Source of the DNA: Triglochin maritima
Lineage: Eukaryota > Streptophyta > Magnoliopsida > Alismatales > Juncaginaceae
Length of the DNA stretch: 64,000 nt
Assembly (NCBI GenBank): GCA_963682175.1
Contig: OY821787.1
Location: forward strand, 20,562,501-20,626,500
Direction: 5' to 3'
The notes beneath the pieces are model-generated. The model searched no databases, had not been told where the DNA came from, and saw nothing but the letters and a program-made list of their open reading frames with translations. The position numbers and the translations under genes are program-made. Positions 48,023 to 58,634 of the stretch are shown here, one piece after another. Position 1 is the stretch's first letter, and every line of letters begins with the position of its first letter.

Positions 48023-48300
48023 GGGTCATTTGCTTGGGTAGACCTCAAAATGTGCACAATTGGTTAAATACCCCTGAGTTTTTACTATTCACTTGGGTAC
48101 ACCTCGTTGCACTGCATATTGCTTGCATGCCCTCGGACCGTTTGTGGGGCTCATTCCGTTAAATTTTCTGTTGGTTTATTTACAAAACACACCCTCTAAA
48201 TTTCAAATATCCTTAATATTAAATATAAAAACACAAAACAAATATTTTCTTTACAAACACACCCCTTCTTCTTATTCTCTCTCTTTTATTCTCTCTCTAC
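48023..48300 (+). repeat. Left terminal inverted repeat of the Pack-MULE
   Basis: It is near-identical to the reverse complement of 49386-49663. It extends into the CT-rich arm, so its inner boundary is not sharp. Transposase-binding sites are expected within the outer tens of bases in MULEs. Confidence 0.88.
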
Positions 48301-48625
48301 TCTCTCTCTCTCCACTCTCTCTTGTTTTCTCTCTCCTCTCTTCTCATTCTCTCATTCTCTCTCTCTCGCTACTCTCTCTATTGTTCTCTCTCTCTCCTCT
48401 CTCTCTACTCTCTCTCCTCTCTCTACTCTCTCTCTCTCTCTCTCTTCGGTTCTCTCTCCTCTCTCTACTCTCTCTCTCTCTCTTCGGTTCTCTCTCCTCT
48501 CTCTCTACTCTCTCTCCTCTCTCTACTCTCTCTCCTCTCTCTCTCTCTCTTCGGTTCTCTCTTCTCATTCTCTCATTCTCTCTCTCTCCTATTCTCTCTC
48601 CTCTCTCTCTCTCTCATGTTCTCTC
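48268..48625 (+). repeat. CT microsatellite arm
   Basis: About 350 bp of CTCTCT broken by regular interruptions such as CTCTACTCTC, CTTCGGTTCTC and CTCATTCTC. The same interruptions appear in reverse complement in the GA arm, so the two arms are homologous and not independent microsatellites. Confidence 0.9.
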
Positions 48626-48630
48626 TTCTC

Positions 48631-48878
48631 CGGAAGACAGTCCCAACACAGACGGTATGCACGTCCAGGAGAGCCAGAACGTTTTCATTACCAATTCCAC
48701 GATTGCATCAGGTGATAATTAAACCCATGGTTATATAAATAGTCACTTATGAATTTATATAAACTAAACCAATATTTGTTTTTTAAATTGGTGCAGGAGA
48801 TGACTGCATTGCTGTTGGAAGGGGATCTTCAAATATCAATATTACCAAAATAACATGTGGTCCTGGGCATGGCATCAG
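48631..48878 (+). pseudogene. Captured polygalacturonase (GH28) fragment, two exons plus intron
   Basis: Exon a (48631-48711) encodes EDSPNTDGMHVQESQNVFI and then TNSTIASG. Exon b (48797-48878) encodes [17 protein letters not shown] and then [16 protein letters not shown] and GHG are three conserved blocks of glycoside hydrolase family 28, holding catalytic Asp residues and the His of the pectin-cutting active site. The 85-bp intron (48712-48796, GTGATA...TGGTGCAG) splices in phase 1 to restore SGDDC, and exon b ends at a GT donor after GHGI, where plant polygalacturonase genes also have an intron. The parent gene was therefore copied as DNA, not as mRNA. There is no signal peptide, RIKxxR motif or C-terminus, so it cannot be an enzyme. 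Without splicing the frame stops just after the donor. Confidence 0.9.
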
Positions 48879-48899
48879 GTACGCTACATCTAAGTTTGG

Positions 48900-49415
48900 A
48901 AGAGAGAGAGGACAGGAGAGAGAGTAGAGAGAGAGAGTAGAGAGAGGAGAGAGAGTAGAGAGAGAGTAGAGAGGAGAGAGAACCGAAGAGAGAGAGAGAG
49001 AGGAGAGAGAATGAGAAGAGAGAACCGAAGAGAGAGAGAGAGAGAGTAGAGAGTAGAGAGAGGAGAGAGAGTAGAGAGAGAGGAGAGAGAGAGAACAATA
49101 GAGAGAGTAGCGAGAGAGAGAGAGAATGAGAGAATGAGAAGAGAGAACCGAAGAGAATGAGAGAATGAGAAGAGAGAACCGAAGAGAGAGAGAGAGAGTA
49201 GAGAGAGGAGAGAGAGTAGAGAGAGAGGAGAGAGAGAGAGAACAATAGAGAGAGTAGCGAGAGAGAGAAAAGAGAAAACAAGAGAGAGAGTGGAGAGTAG
49301 AGAGAGAAAGAGAGGGGAGAGAGAGTAGAGAGAGAGAATAAAAGAGAGAGTAGCGAGATGGAGGAGAGAGAAAACAAGAGAGAGTGGAGAGAGAGAATAA
49401 AAGAGAGAGAATAAG
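48900..49415 (+). repeat. GA microsatellite arm
   Basis: About 500 bp of GAGAGA with interruptions (GAACCGAAGAG, GAATGAGAA, AACAATAGAG) that mirror the CT arm. It is longer than the CT arm and contains internal duplications, for example AGAGAACCGAAGAG several times between 48978 and 49185. Confidence 0.9.
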
Positions 49416-49663
49416 AAGAAGGGGTGTGTTTGTAAAGAAAATATTTGTTTTGTGTTTTTATATTTAATATTAAGGATATTTGAAATTTAGAGGGTGTGTT
49501 TTGTAAATAAACCAACAGAAAATTTAACGGAATGGGCCCCACAAACGGTCCGAGGGCATGCAAGCAATATGCAGTGCAACGAGGTGTACCCAAGTGAATA
49601 GTAAAAACTCAGGGGTATTTAACCAATTGTGCACCTTTTGAGGTCTACCCAAGCAAATGACCC
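49386..49663 (-). repeat. Right terminal inverted repeat of the Pack-MULE
   Basis: Inverted partner of 48023-48300 with about two substitutions. It is followed by TTTCTATAA (49664-49672), and 16 bp later the 3' LTR of the chromovirus element begins. Confidence 0.88.
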
Positions 49664-49688
49664 TTTCTATAATTAATTAGTCTAATAT

Positions 49689-50878
49689 TGTAACATCTTC
49701 GAAAAGTAGAAAATTTAAACGATATTTCAAGAAACCACAACACCAAAAAGAACAGAGAAATTACTTATAAATACTCCAAATAGGATGCACTATTACAAAA
49801 AGATTTAAAGTTTGATTACATCGTGGACGAGGAAAGGACATGATACAGGTAAAGACAAAAACCTAGAGATAAGACTGGAGGATCCGGTCCATGGGTATAC
49901 TCCTCCTCTAGTGTCACTCACTCAGCTACTATCGAGACACTGAAATGCAGCAATACTATGCTTGAGTTTTCATGACGAAAATTCTGTATATACCAAGTCC
50001 ATCTATATATATATATATGAATGTATAGTGCAATGAACCTATCATACTAGTGTCGCATGTCATAAAGGTACAACAAGGAAACATTCCAACGATGGCAAAT
50101 TGGACAACAGTTCCACCAACAATATCGGGTTACCCGAGGGCAACCACCGCAAGCACACGCGGTCTTAAGGAAAATACGTGACACACCCCCAACTCGCAAT
50201 TATACTAATCATGAGGGTTCGGTGAGGGTCGCACGCACTTTCGAGTCATAGATACAAATCTGATCTTATGGTCTGAGGCCACAACATCCGCTAGAGTCGT
50301 CGCTCTGGTCGGTCATATCCGTCGTGCCACAGCTCTGACGGTAATCTCGGGCCAAACCGAAGTCTGGATGGTCATCTGCACCGACAAGGACCGGGCGGTC
50401 ATCTCGCTCGGTGGAGCTACGTAAAAATGCAATGCATTGGGATCTGTGATCCCTCAGATCTACTACAAAGGGTGACTCAATGAAATACAATATGTCATAC
50501 TAAAGCTCATCAACACAATGGTGGCACGCGTGCCAAGTATCCATACCTTTCGCTCGACAGTCCCTTGGCATGTGCAATTGTTGCACCTACCGTCACCTCC
50601 CGGCTCACGCACGAAGTGAGGACACGGTTTTTCGAGGGAACAGTTTGACTCATGGCCCTCATGCTAACTATGGTGCAGTCCAGCGGTCCAGCGGTACTAT
50701 CTAGAAGTCCAATAGTCCAGCATTTCTGTCCCACAGTCCAACAGTCCAGTCCAGCATTTCCATCCAGCAGACCAGTCTCACATTTTCGTCTTGCAATCTA
50801 GCAGTCCAGTCCTGTAGTCGAGTCCCATAGTCCAACATTTTTGTCCAACAGTCCAGTCCCGCCCAAAATCTGATAACA
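49689..50878 (-). mobile_element. 3' LTR of the chromovirus-type element
   Basis: About 1.2 kb matching 59954-61051 with many substitutions and indels. It starts TGTAACATC and ends TGATAACA on the plus strand. It contains a TA run at about 50006-50019 and, near the end, repeated AGTCCAGTCC/CAGTCCAGCA words (50690-50870). No gene lies in it; ORFs such as 50266-50490 recur in decayed form in the other LTR and are not proteins. Confidence 0.75.
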
Positions 50879-50891
50879 ACGGGTGGCCCAC

Positions 50892-52446
50892 TGATTGAAC
50901 GTTTTAATTATAACTGCAAGTGCACGGCCGTGTTGAAGCGGTAGAAAATACGGGTCGATCCACATGGAGGTGTGTCGACTTTAGTTTGTTCGAAGGCGAG
51001 TGGGAAAGAAGGGAGAGAAAGCAGTTATGATCAAACTACACTAAAATGCAAAAGGAAATGGAAAATTCAGCAATAAAAGTAAATCCCATAGAGGGTAGAG
51101 AAAGAATGTGAATACAAAGATGTGTGTATGTGTGTGTTCAATTATGCTCATCACAACATGTAGTGCATGCAAATCATAAAACTAAATCCAACTTTGCCTC
51201 CACATGAAATAAGATAACACAATATCATTAAAATGTACAAGACAATTAATTGGAATGAAGCTAAATGAACTCATGTATAAAGACCAAACCCCACTATGCC
51301 TCCACATGAAATAAGATAACACAATATCATTAAAACATACAAGACATCAACCAAGGTAAGGGCAACAAGAGTACATGCAACTACAAGTCATGTTTCCTTT
51401 ATTAATTCTATCCATATCCTCACATCATCATTCCCTATAAAATAGGTCCACTAGTCTAAGAATATGCTAAGCTTCATTCAAGAGCATTAGCATATCAAAG
51501 ACAAGAGTGAACTCCCATTAGATGATTATGGAAATCATGTAAAGCTCAAAGGATTAAGATAACACATACCTAATACATCACATAATCACATCACATTTTT
51601 CTCCACCCCAAATGGGGATGGAACTACTCACTAATCATTACACTACAATAGCAAAATGAAACATTCTACTGAAATGAAATTAAAATAAGCAAGCAAGAAA
51701 TATTAAAGAAGCTAATTGAAAGGACAAAAAACTAAAGAAGCATGCAAGACATATGAAACAAAATTAAACTAAGAAAGAAGCAACATAACTAAAGGAAACT
51801 TTATTAATTTCAAACTCACAATACAAGTAGTTTGTCCCTACTTGAGATTTTGCTCCAATGCTCACTTAAAGTAGAGAGCATGGCTACCAAGCATGTGTAG
51901 AATACAAGGGAGGAGGAGTTCTATTTATAGTGAAAGAAAAAGGCATTCAGGGACAATTACCTGGAATGGGACCAAACATATACAAAAAATAGACTAAATA
52001 CACCCTAATACATAACCCGACTAAACCGCGTCGTATCCAGACCAATCTAGACCGCCAATCACCGGTCTTGGACCGCCAATTGGCGGTCTATAAGTTCCAG
52101 ATAGGGTCAGGTGTTGGGGTGAGGTTTTCTGGCTCGATTTCTTCATGTTTGATGCACCATAATCGGTTGTGTAGCCTGCGACCCGAATCCAATTGCCAAA
52201 ATACTCCTCATGATGGTGTGGAGTTTCTTCATTTGCTCATTGGTCCTTTGGGCTTACATTCAGGTCCTTCTCCCTTGCATCTTAGTCCCTAAGTCTCTCA
52301 ACTCAGTCCTTTTTCCTGCTTTTAGGTCCTTTTATGCCTCTTCTCCTCAATCATGTTTATTCCTGAAACTCAAACATAAAACTTGTTACGTAGCATTGTT
52401 TAGGTTCAAGATAATGGATATAAGACACAATTATATGCATGATATG
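50892..52446 (-). mobile_element. Family 1 LTR, minus strand (copy iv)
   Basis: About 1.55 kb. It has the conserved end module at 50905-50975, a minus-strand TATA box at about 51921-51930 and the palindrome pair at about 52052-52090. It runs up to GCATGATATG, where it meets copy v head to head. There is no primer site below 50892, so it faces the chromovirus interior directly. Confidence 0.8.
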
Positions 52447-53966
52447 TGATTGACATCATTTCATGCTTATATTTGTATCTTATATCCATTATCTTACACC
52501 TAAGCAATGCCATGTGACGAGTTTTATGTTTGAATTTCAGAAATAAAGAGGTTTGAAGAGAAGAAGCACAAAGGACCCAAAAGCTGGAAAAAGGACTGAG
52601 TTGAAAGACTCAAAGACTAAGATGCAAGATCAAAAGACCTGAATGCAAGATAGAAGGACCAATGAGCAAACAATAATACTCCACACCATCATGGGGAGTA
52701 TTTTGGCAATTCTATTCGGGTCGGAGCTCCAACAAGCCAAGTAGATGCATCCAAGATCAACAAATACATCAAGAAAACCCCATAATGAAAACCAGATGGA
52801 TCCGGATCCTGTAGACCGCTAATTGGCAGTCCGGGTTGGCCCGGGTCCGCTAAGATTTCTGTGGCGCATGTATTAGAGTATGTTTAGTCTATTTTTGGTA
52901 TTTGTTTAGTCCCATACCGGGAGATTGTCCCGGATTACCTTTTTCTATGGCTATAAATAGAAGTCTTCACCTTCTATTGTAGACTACTCATTGCTTGGTG
53001 GCATTCTCTCTACTTGGAGTAAGTCTTGAAGCAAAACTCAAGGTGGAGAAGAGTGCTACCTTCAATGTGAGTCATTTTAATAAAATAATTGTTCTTAGTT
53101 TCTTTTAATCTTGTCTTTTAATTCTTGCATGCTTCTTTAGTTTTACTTTCTTTTTCTTGTAGCTTCTTTAATGTTTCTTGCTTGCTTAGGTTAATTTCAT
53201 TTCAGTAGAATGTTTCATTTTAATGTATGTTTTTCCATCCCCATTTGGGGGGTGGAGAAATATGTGGTATGATCATGTGATGTAGTAGTGTGTGTTATCT
53301 TAATCCTTTGAGCCTTATATGATTTCCATAACCATCTAATAGGATTTCACTCTTGTCTTTGATATGCTAATGCTCTTGAATGAAGTTTAGCATATGCTTA
53401 GACTAGTGGACCTATTTTATGGGGAATGATGAGGTAAGAATAAGGATGGAATTAATATATGAAACATGACTTCTAGTGTATGTGCTCTTGTTGCCTTTAC
53501 CTTGGTCAATGTCTTCTATGTTTTAATGATATTGGGTAATCTTATTTCATGTTGAGGCATAGTAGGGTCTAGTCTTTATACATTAGTTCATTTAGCTTCA
53601 TTCCAATTATTGTCTTGTATGTTTTAATGATATTGTGTTATCTTATTTCATGTGGAGGCAAAGTTGGATGTAGTTTTATGTTTTCATGCACTACATGTTT
53701 TGATGAGCTTAATTGAACACACACACATACACATATCTTTGTATTCACACTCTTTTCTCTACCCCTTTTGGGGTTTAGTTTTATTGTTTATCTTCTATTT
53801 CCTTTTGCATTTTAGTGTAGTTTAGTGTAATAAACCTTTTTCTCCTTTCTTTCCCACTCGCCTTCGAACAAACCAAAAGTCGACACACCTCCCTGTGGAT
53901 CGACCCGTATTTGTCACCTCTTCAACGCGGTCGTGCACTTGCTGTTAATTAAAAATGTATCAATCA
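52447..53966 (+). mobile_element. Family 1 LTR, plus strand, 5' LTR (copy v)
   Basis: It runs from TGATTGACATCATTTC to GTATCAATCA (1520 bp) with the TATA box at 52952-52960. A tRNA-Asp-type primer site and leader follow, so it is a 5' LTR. It is the cleanest complete copy of the family in the window and the best reference for the others. Confidence 0.87.
52952..52960 (+). promoter_or_regulatory. LTR TATA box (copy v)
   Basis: GGCTATAAATAGAAGTC, the same box as in copies i, ii and iv, about 505 bp from the LTR start. Conservation between diverged copies supports it as the U3 promoter. Confidence 0.65.
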
Positions 53967-53972
53967 AGTTTT

Positions 53973-53990
53973 TGGCGTCGTTGCCGGGGA
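53973..53990 (+). promoter_or_regulatory. Primer-binding site, tRNA-Asp type
   Basis: TGGCGTCGTTGCCGGGGA, identical to the site at 6955-6972 including the one change from the tRNA-Asp complement. The shared change shows that both copies descend from one source carrying it, or that the family uses this variant. Confidence 0.8.
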
Positions 53991-55079
53991 GGTGCTCTGT
54001 CCAGACTTTGGTTTGGACGATTTGAGTGGTTTTAATTTTTTTGTTTTTAGTTTTTGTTGGTTTCAGGGATTCTGAGGATCAAGGAGAGGCGACTGGAGAA
54101 ATTGGAGAGCGAAACACTCAACAGTGACTGCCAATCAGCGATCTGGGACCGCCAATTGGTGGCCTGGTGAGCATCTTTAGCCTTTATTTTTGTTCTGGTA
54201 GTTTTTTCTTTCGTTGTAGTTATCTGGGAGCACTATTTTGCATGCTGTGACTTCTAGTTTGCTTCCAAATCATTAAACCAATCCCCATTAATCAACTTGG
54301 CCTTAAAATTCAAAGCAAAAGACTAGACATTCTTACTTGTTTAGGTCACACATCCATGTACTTGACTTAGGCACGTAGTTGTCTTTTATTTTAGCTTTAT
54401 TTTCAGTTGTTGAGCGCTCGCGTGAGGTACGCATTTCCTACACTCATTGAAATCCATCACATTCATGCATCTTGTATGACCATGCATTAGTTAATAGGAA
54501 TTGCATCAGGACAAGAGTCAGTTGAGCATTTGATTGGAGTGTTGATTGCTAGATTTAAGATCAAAACGCTACTAAGGAGGGTCTGTCCCATAAAAGATAA
54601 GGTGGGGGATTTCATCACCCTTTCCTTGGCCCTAAAAATCACTCTTAAGGAAGCATTAATTCTAAAATAAAGTAGACATTGACCCTAAGGATTTTGGACG
54701 CACTAGGAGAGTGATCTAGTTGAGACCGTCATGGCCTGATCGGCGTTGCATACCTTGTCGATAGTAGGAGGTATTGGATCTCCGGATCTGGTATCACTTA
54801 CTGGGCATTGTGTTCTTCGTTGTAGGGAGGTGAGGCGTGTCGAGACTAGTGACCTCGACGTTAGGCGTCGTCTAGCCTAAGGACCCATTGCCTTACATTG
54901 TTTGAGCCGTGCTTGCTAGATTAGGCTTCTACCCTCTCCCATTACCCACGTTAGTTTCTAGGGATTCATCCCTTCTCCTCTGAGTCATCTTCTTCTCACC
55001 TTCTTCTACGTTATAGGCTCCTCCCCTTTACACTCTCTGTTAGCATTTTAGGGTCGAGTCGAGCACTTTTTGCGAGCTT
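53991..55079 (+). other. 5' leader of the plus-strand family 1 element, truncated before gag
   Basis: Homologous to 5916-6954 in reverse complement. The shared sequence runs to GAGCACTTTTTGC at about 55070 and then switches abruptly to chromovirus integrase sequence at 55080. It carries the palindrome doublet (about 54127-54165) and no coding sequence I recognise. The gag that follows the leader in the other copy is absent. Confidence 0.7.
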
Positions 55080-58000
55080 AGGATCTCTGGAACCTCTATC
55101 TCGATAACTTGGGATCGGTTTGCCACATCCTTTCTCAGCATTGATACATGGAAGACATTGTGAAGACCCAAAAACTAGGGTGGCAAGGCAATCCGGTAGG
55201 CAACCTCTCCAATGAGGTCTAGAATCTCAAATGGTCTGACATACCTTGGACTGAGTTTTGCTTTCTTACTGAATCTCATTACTCCCTGGCTGGGGAGATC
55301 TTCACAAACACATGGTCGTCGATCTCAAAGCTCAACTCCCGTCTACACTTATCCACGTAGCTTTTTTGCCTACTTTGTGTTGATGCTAGCCTCTTCCTGA
55401 TCACATCAACCTTCTCTACGTACATCTACACTAAATCAGACCCAATTAACTGCCTCTAATCTACCTCACTCCAGCAAACCAGTGATCTACAAGGCCTCCC
55501 ATACAATGCTTCATACGGTGTCATCCTAATGCTCGTGTGGAAGCAGTTGTTGTAGGTGAACTCTATCAGCGGCAACTGATCATCACAATGTCTTGCCCAG
55601 TCCAGAGTGCAAGCTCTCAACATATCCTCCAATGTCTATATAGTCCTCTCTGATTGACCATCAGTATGTGGGTGGAAATTTGTACTAAACTTCAACTGTG
55701 TCCCCAAGGCTTTCTACAAACTCCCCCAAAACCTGGATGTAAACCTGGGGTCTTGATTAGAGAATATGCTCACTGGTACTCTGTGCATTCTGACTATCTC
55801 CTCGATGTACAACTTAGCTAGACCGTCCAAAGGAAACATTCTCATGATCGCTATGAAGTGTGCCGACTTGGTCAGTCGATCGACAATGACCCAAATCACA
55901 TTAAGAAATCTCTTTGACTTTGGCAGACTTGTGACAAAGTCCATCGTCACGTGCTTCCACTTCCACTCTAGGAGTTTGATCCTTTACATCGGTGATGCTG
56001 GTCTCTGGTGCTCAATCTTCACCTGCTGACAGACCAAACATCTGGATACGAATTCTGCTATGTCCCGCTTCATACCCTTCCACCAGAAGTTCCACTGCAG
56101 GTCCTTGAATATCTTCGTGCTCCCGAGATGGATAGCGTATCGGGCTCTGTGTGCTTCCTCCATGATCTCCTTCCTCAGATCTTCTCCCTTCAGCACTGAG
56201 ATTCTTGAATCTCAGACCCCCATCTACCCCTATACCGAAATCAGATCCTTCCTTCGTAGCCAACTGCATCAGGTTGGTCAACTTATCATCTCCACTCTGG
56301 GCCTGCACGATCCTCGAGACTATCTGAGGCTCCACTCTCAGTCTGGAAATCACAACCCCCTCTGATTTCTTAGCGAACGACTTTCACTCTGCCAAAGTCT
56401 TAGTCAGCTTCCACTCTTCAATGCACAGACTGCCCACTGAAACCTCTACTTTCCTGCTTAGGGCATATGCAACCAAATTTGCCTTTCCAGGGTGGTAGGA
56501 AATGGTGAAGTCGCAGTCCTTGATGAACTCAAGTCATTTGCGTTGCCTCATATTCAACTCCTTCCCCGAAAATAGATACTTTAGACTCTGGTGGTCCGTG
56601 AAGACCTCAAATCGCTCTCCGTATAGATAGTGGCTCCCGGTCTTTAACGCATGAACCACTACTACTAGCTCCAAGTCATTTGTGGGGTAGTTCTTCTCGT
56701 GTACCTTCAGTTGTCTCAAAGCATATGCCACCACCTTCTCGTGTTGCATGAGCATGCAACCCAAGTCAATCCCTGATGCTTTGTTGTAGATCACGTACCC
56801 ACTGTTTCACTTAGAAGAGTTAGAATCGGTACGGTCGTTAGTCGTCTCTTCAATTCCTAGAAGTTGTCCTCACACTTCTAGGACCATACAAACTTGATGC
56901 CCAACTATGTATGTTCCGTCAGTGGTGAAGCAAGCTCGGAGAAGTCCCTGATGAAACGACGATAATAGCCTGCAAGTCCCACAGAGCTCCTGATGTGAGT
57001 CACGCTCGTCGGGGCCTTCCACTACATCACAACCTCCACCTTTGTCGGGTCCACCAAGATCCCGTCCTTAGACACAACGTATCCCAGAAAAGCAACCTTG
57101 TCAAGCCAAAACTCACACTTCGAGTACTTGGCATAAAGCTTATGAGACCTCAATATTCCAAGTACTGCCCTCAGATGCTCCCTATGATGCTCTCTATCCG
57201 AAGAGTAGACCAAAATGTCGTCCACGAAGATGATGACGAAATTGTCGAGGTAATGGCTTGAACGTTCTGCTCATCAGGTCTATGAATGTTGCAGGTGGAT
57301 TTGTCAATCCCAACAACATCATTAGGAACTCATAGTGTCTGTATCGAGTTCTCAAGGCTGACTTTTGCACGTCCTCCTCCTTGCTCCTTAACTTGTGATA
57401 GCTTGATCACCGATCGATCTTGGATAAGACCTTCACGGTCTGTAACTGATCAAAGAGGTCGTGGATCCTGGGTAAATGGTATCGGTTCCTGACAGTAACC
57501 TTGTTCAACATTCTGTAGTCGATGCACATCCGCAACGACCTATCCTTCTTCTTCTTCACGAATAGCACCGGTGCTCCCAGGGTGAGACACTAGGTTGGAT
57601 GAAACCTAGTATCCAACAACTCTTGTAAATGTTTCTTCAGCCTCAGCCAGCTCTGCAGCTGCCATCCGATACAGAGCATTCGACCATGGAGTGGTACCAG
57701 CTACCAACTCGATCTCTCGGCGTGACGGCAGGCTAGTGATATCAGCAGAGAATACCTCAAGAAAGTCTTGCACGACTTCTATGTCTTCCATACTCCTTAC
57801 CTCAGGATCAAGAACTACCATAGTAGCCAAGAATGCCTTGCAACCTTGGTGCATCAACTTCTGAGCCTTCACTGCGGAAACAATGATTCAGTCTCCTCTA
57901 CTCTTCATCCCTCTGATCAGCTGATCAGGCTAGTCCTTCCTTGTGATCAGGTTCTTCTTCTCACGACAAAAGACCCTAATGTCGTACTGTGACAGTCAGT

Positions 58001-58634
58001 CCATCCCCAGTATGACATCGAAGTTAGTATGACATCTCCTGAGACAATTGTGGTGCCAGGGAGAAAGCTCCCCACAGTGCTCACCTCTCCCATGGGCGTA
58101 CTGACTTCCAAACTAGTAGTTAGCTACACAGGGGAACGACTCAATGATTCCCGCAAACTTCTCCGAAATGAAGGAATGTGTAGCACCACAATCGAACAGA
58201 ACTCTAGCAACATGACCATCAACATCAAGTGCACCTTCTACCATATTGTTTGCATCCTTCGCCTCCCCAGGTTGGATGGTGAAGACTCGTCCAACTCTCC
58301 TTCCTTGCTCTAGTGGTGCAACGGGTTAGTTGACTCTGCATCTTCCTTCCACTGGTGGTCCTGGTCTTCTGTTGGGTTCGCCTTGCCTGTTAGGGCACTC
58401 TCAGATATAGTGTCCCTGCTGACCACACCCTAAGCAAGCCCAGAACGAAAAAAGCAATACCGTCCTGGGTGAACTCTGCCACAAGTATTGCACGCCTCTG
58501 GTCGGCGTGTACCACCTCCTACAATCAGGGGCATCTCGCCCAAATTCCTTGTGATACGGCCAACTGCACGTCCCCCAACGTTCCCCTACGACCTCCAGGG
58601 ATCCTGGTAGTTCTCCTTGTAAGACTAATGGCAT
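55080..58634 (-). pseudogene. pol: Chromovirus-type Ty3/gypsy pol (protease-RT-RNase H-integrase), broken
   Basis: Domains in order on the minus strand: Gag C-terminal knuckle CLGCGQQGHYI (about 58435-58400); protease with LFDCGATHSFIS (about 58200), Cys replacing the usual Ser/Thr after the catalytic Asp; VILGMD then a stop where Trp is expected (about 57990); RT from VVQDFLEVFSADITSLP (57790) to the catalytic [10 protein letters not shown] (57225); RNase H with [16 protein letters not shown] (56790), the usual Asp lost, then [14 protein letters not shown]; integrase zinc finger ending CLVCQQVK (56040), MDFVTSLPKS (55945), SNQDPRFTS with Asn for the usual Asp, and a C-terminal part with SPRYVRPFEI and FHVSMLRKDV (55250-55110). 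It stops at the inserted leader at 55080, before any chromodomain. Many stops and frameshifts. Confidence 0.88.

Larger units (their letters stand above)
48023..49663 (+). mobile_element. Pack-MULE (Mutator-like element carrying a gene fragment)
   Basis: The element starts GGGTCATTTGCTTGGGTAG and ends with its reverse complement. It is flanked by a perfect 9-bp duplication, TTTCTATAA (48014-48022 and 49664-49672), the size diagnostic of the Mutator superfamily. The terminal inverted repeats are about 280 bp long and differ at only about two positions by eye (ATGTGC/AGGTGC; GGGGCTCA/GGGGCCCA), so the insertion is young. No transposase is encoded. Between CT and GA microsatellite arms lies a two-exon fragment of a polygalacturonase gene with its intron. 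The long ORFs in the arms are repeats of Ser/Leu or Arg/Glu and not genes. Confidence 0.92.

Noticed and set aside
48344..48568. Arg/Glu-rich minus-strand ORF
   Set aside because: Pure GA-repeat translation with no domain.
48093..48738. Long Ser/Leu-rich ORFs on the plus strand in the CT arm
   Set aside because: They are translations of the CT microsatellite joined to the terminal repeat. The same opening is translated from the opposite terminal repeat at 49593. Only the short part after 48630 has real protein resemblance.
48829..49593. 254-codon minus-strand ORF
   Set aside because: It is the inverted copy of the same artefact: terminal repeat plus GA arm read on the other strand.
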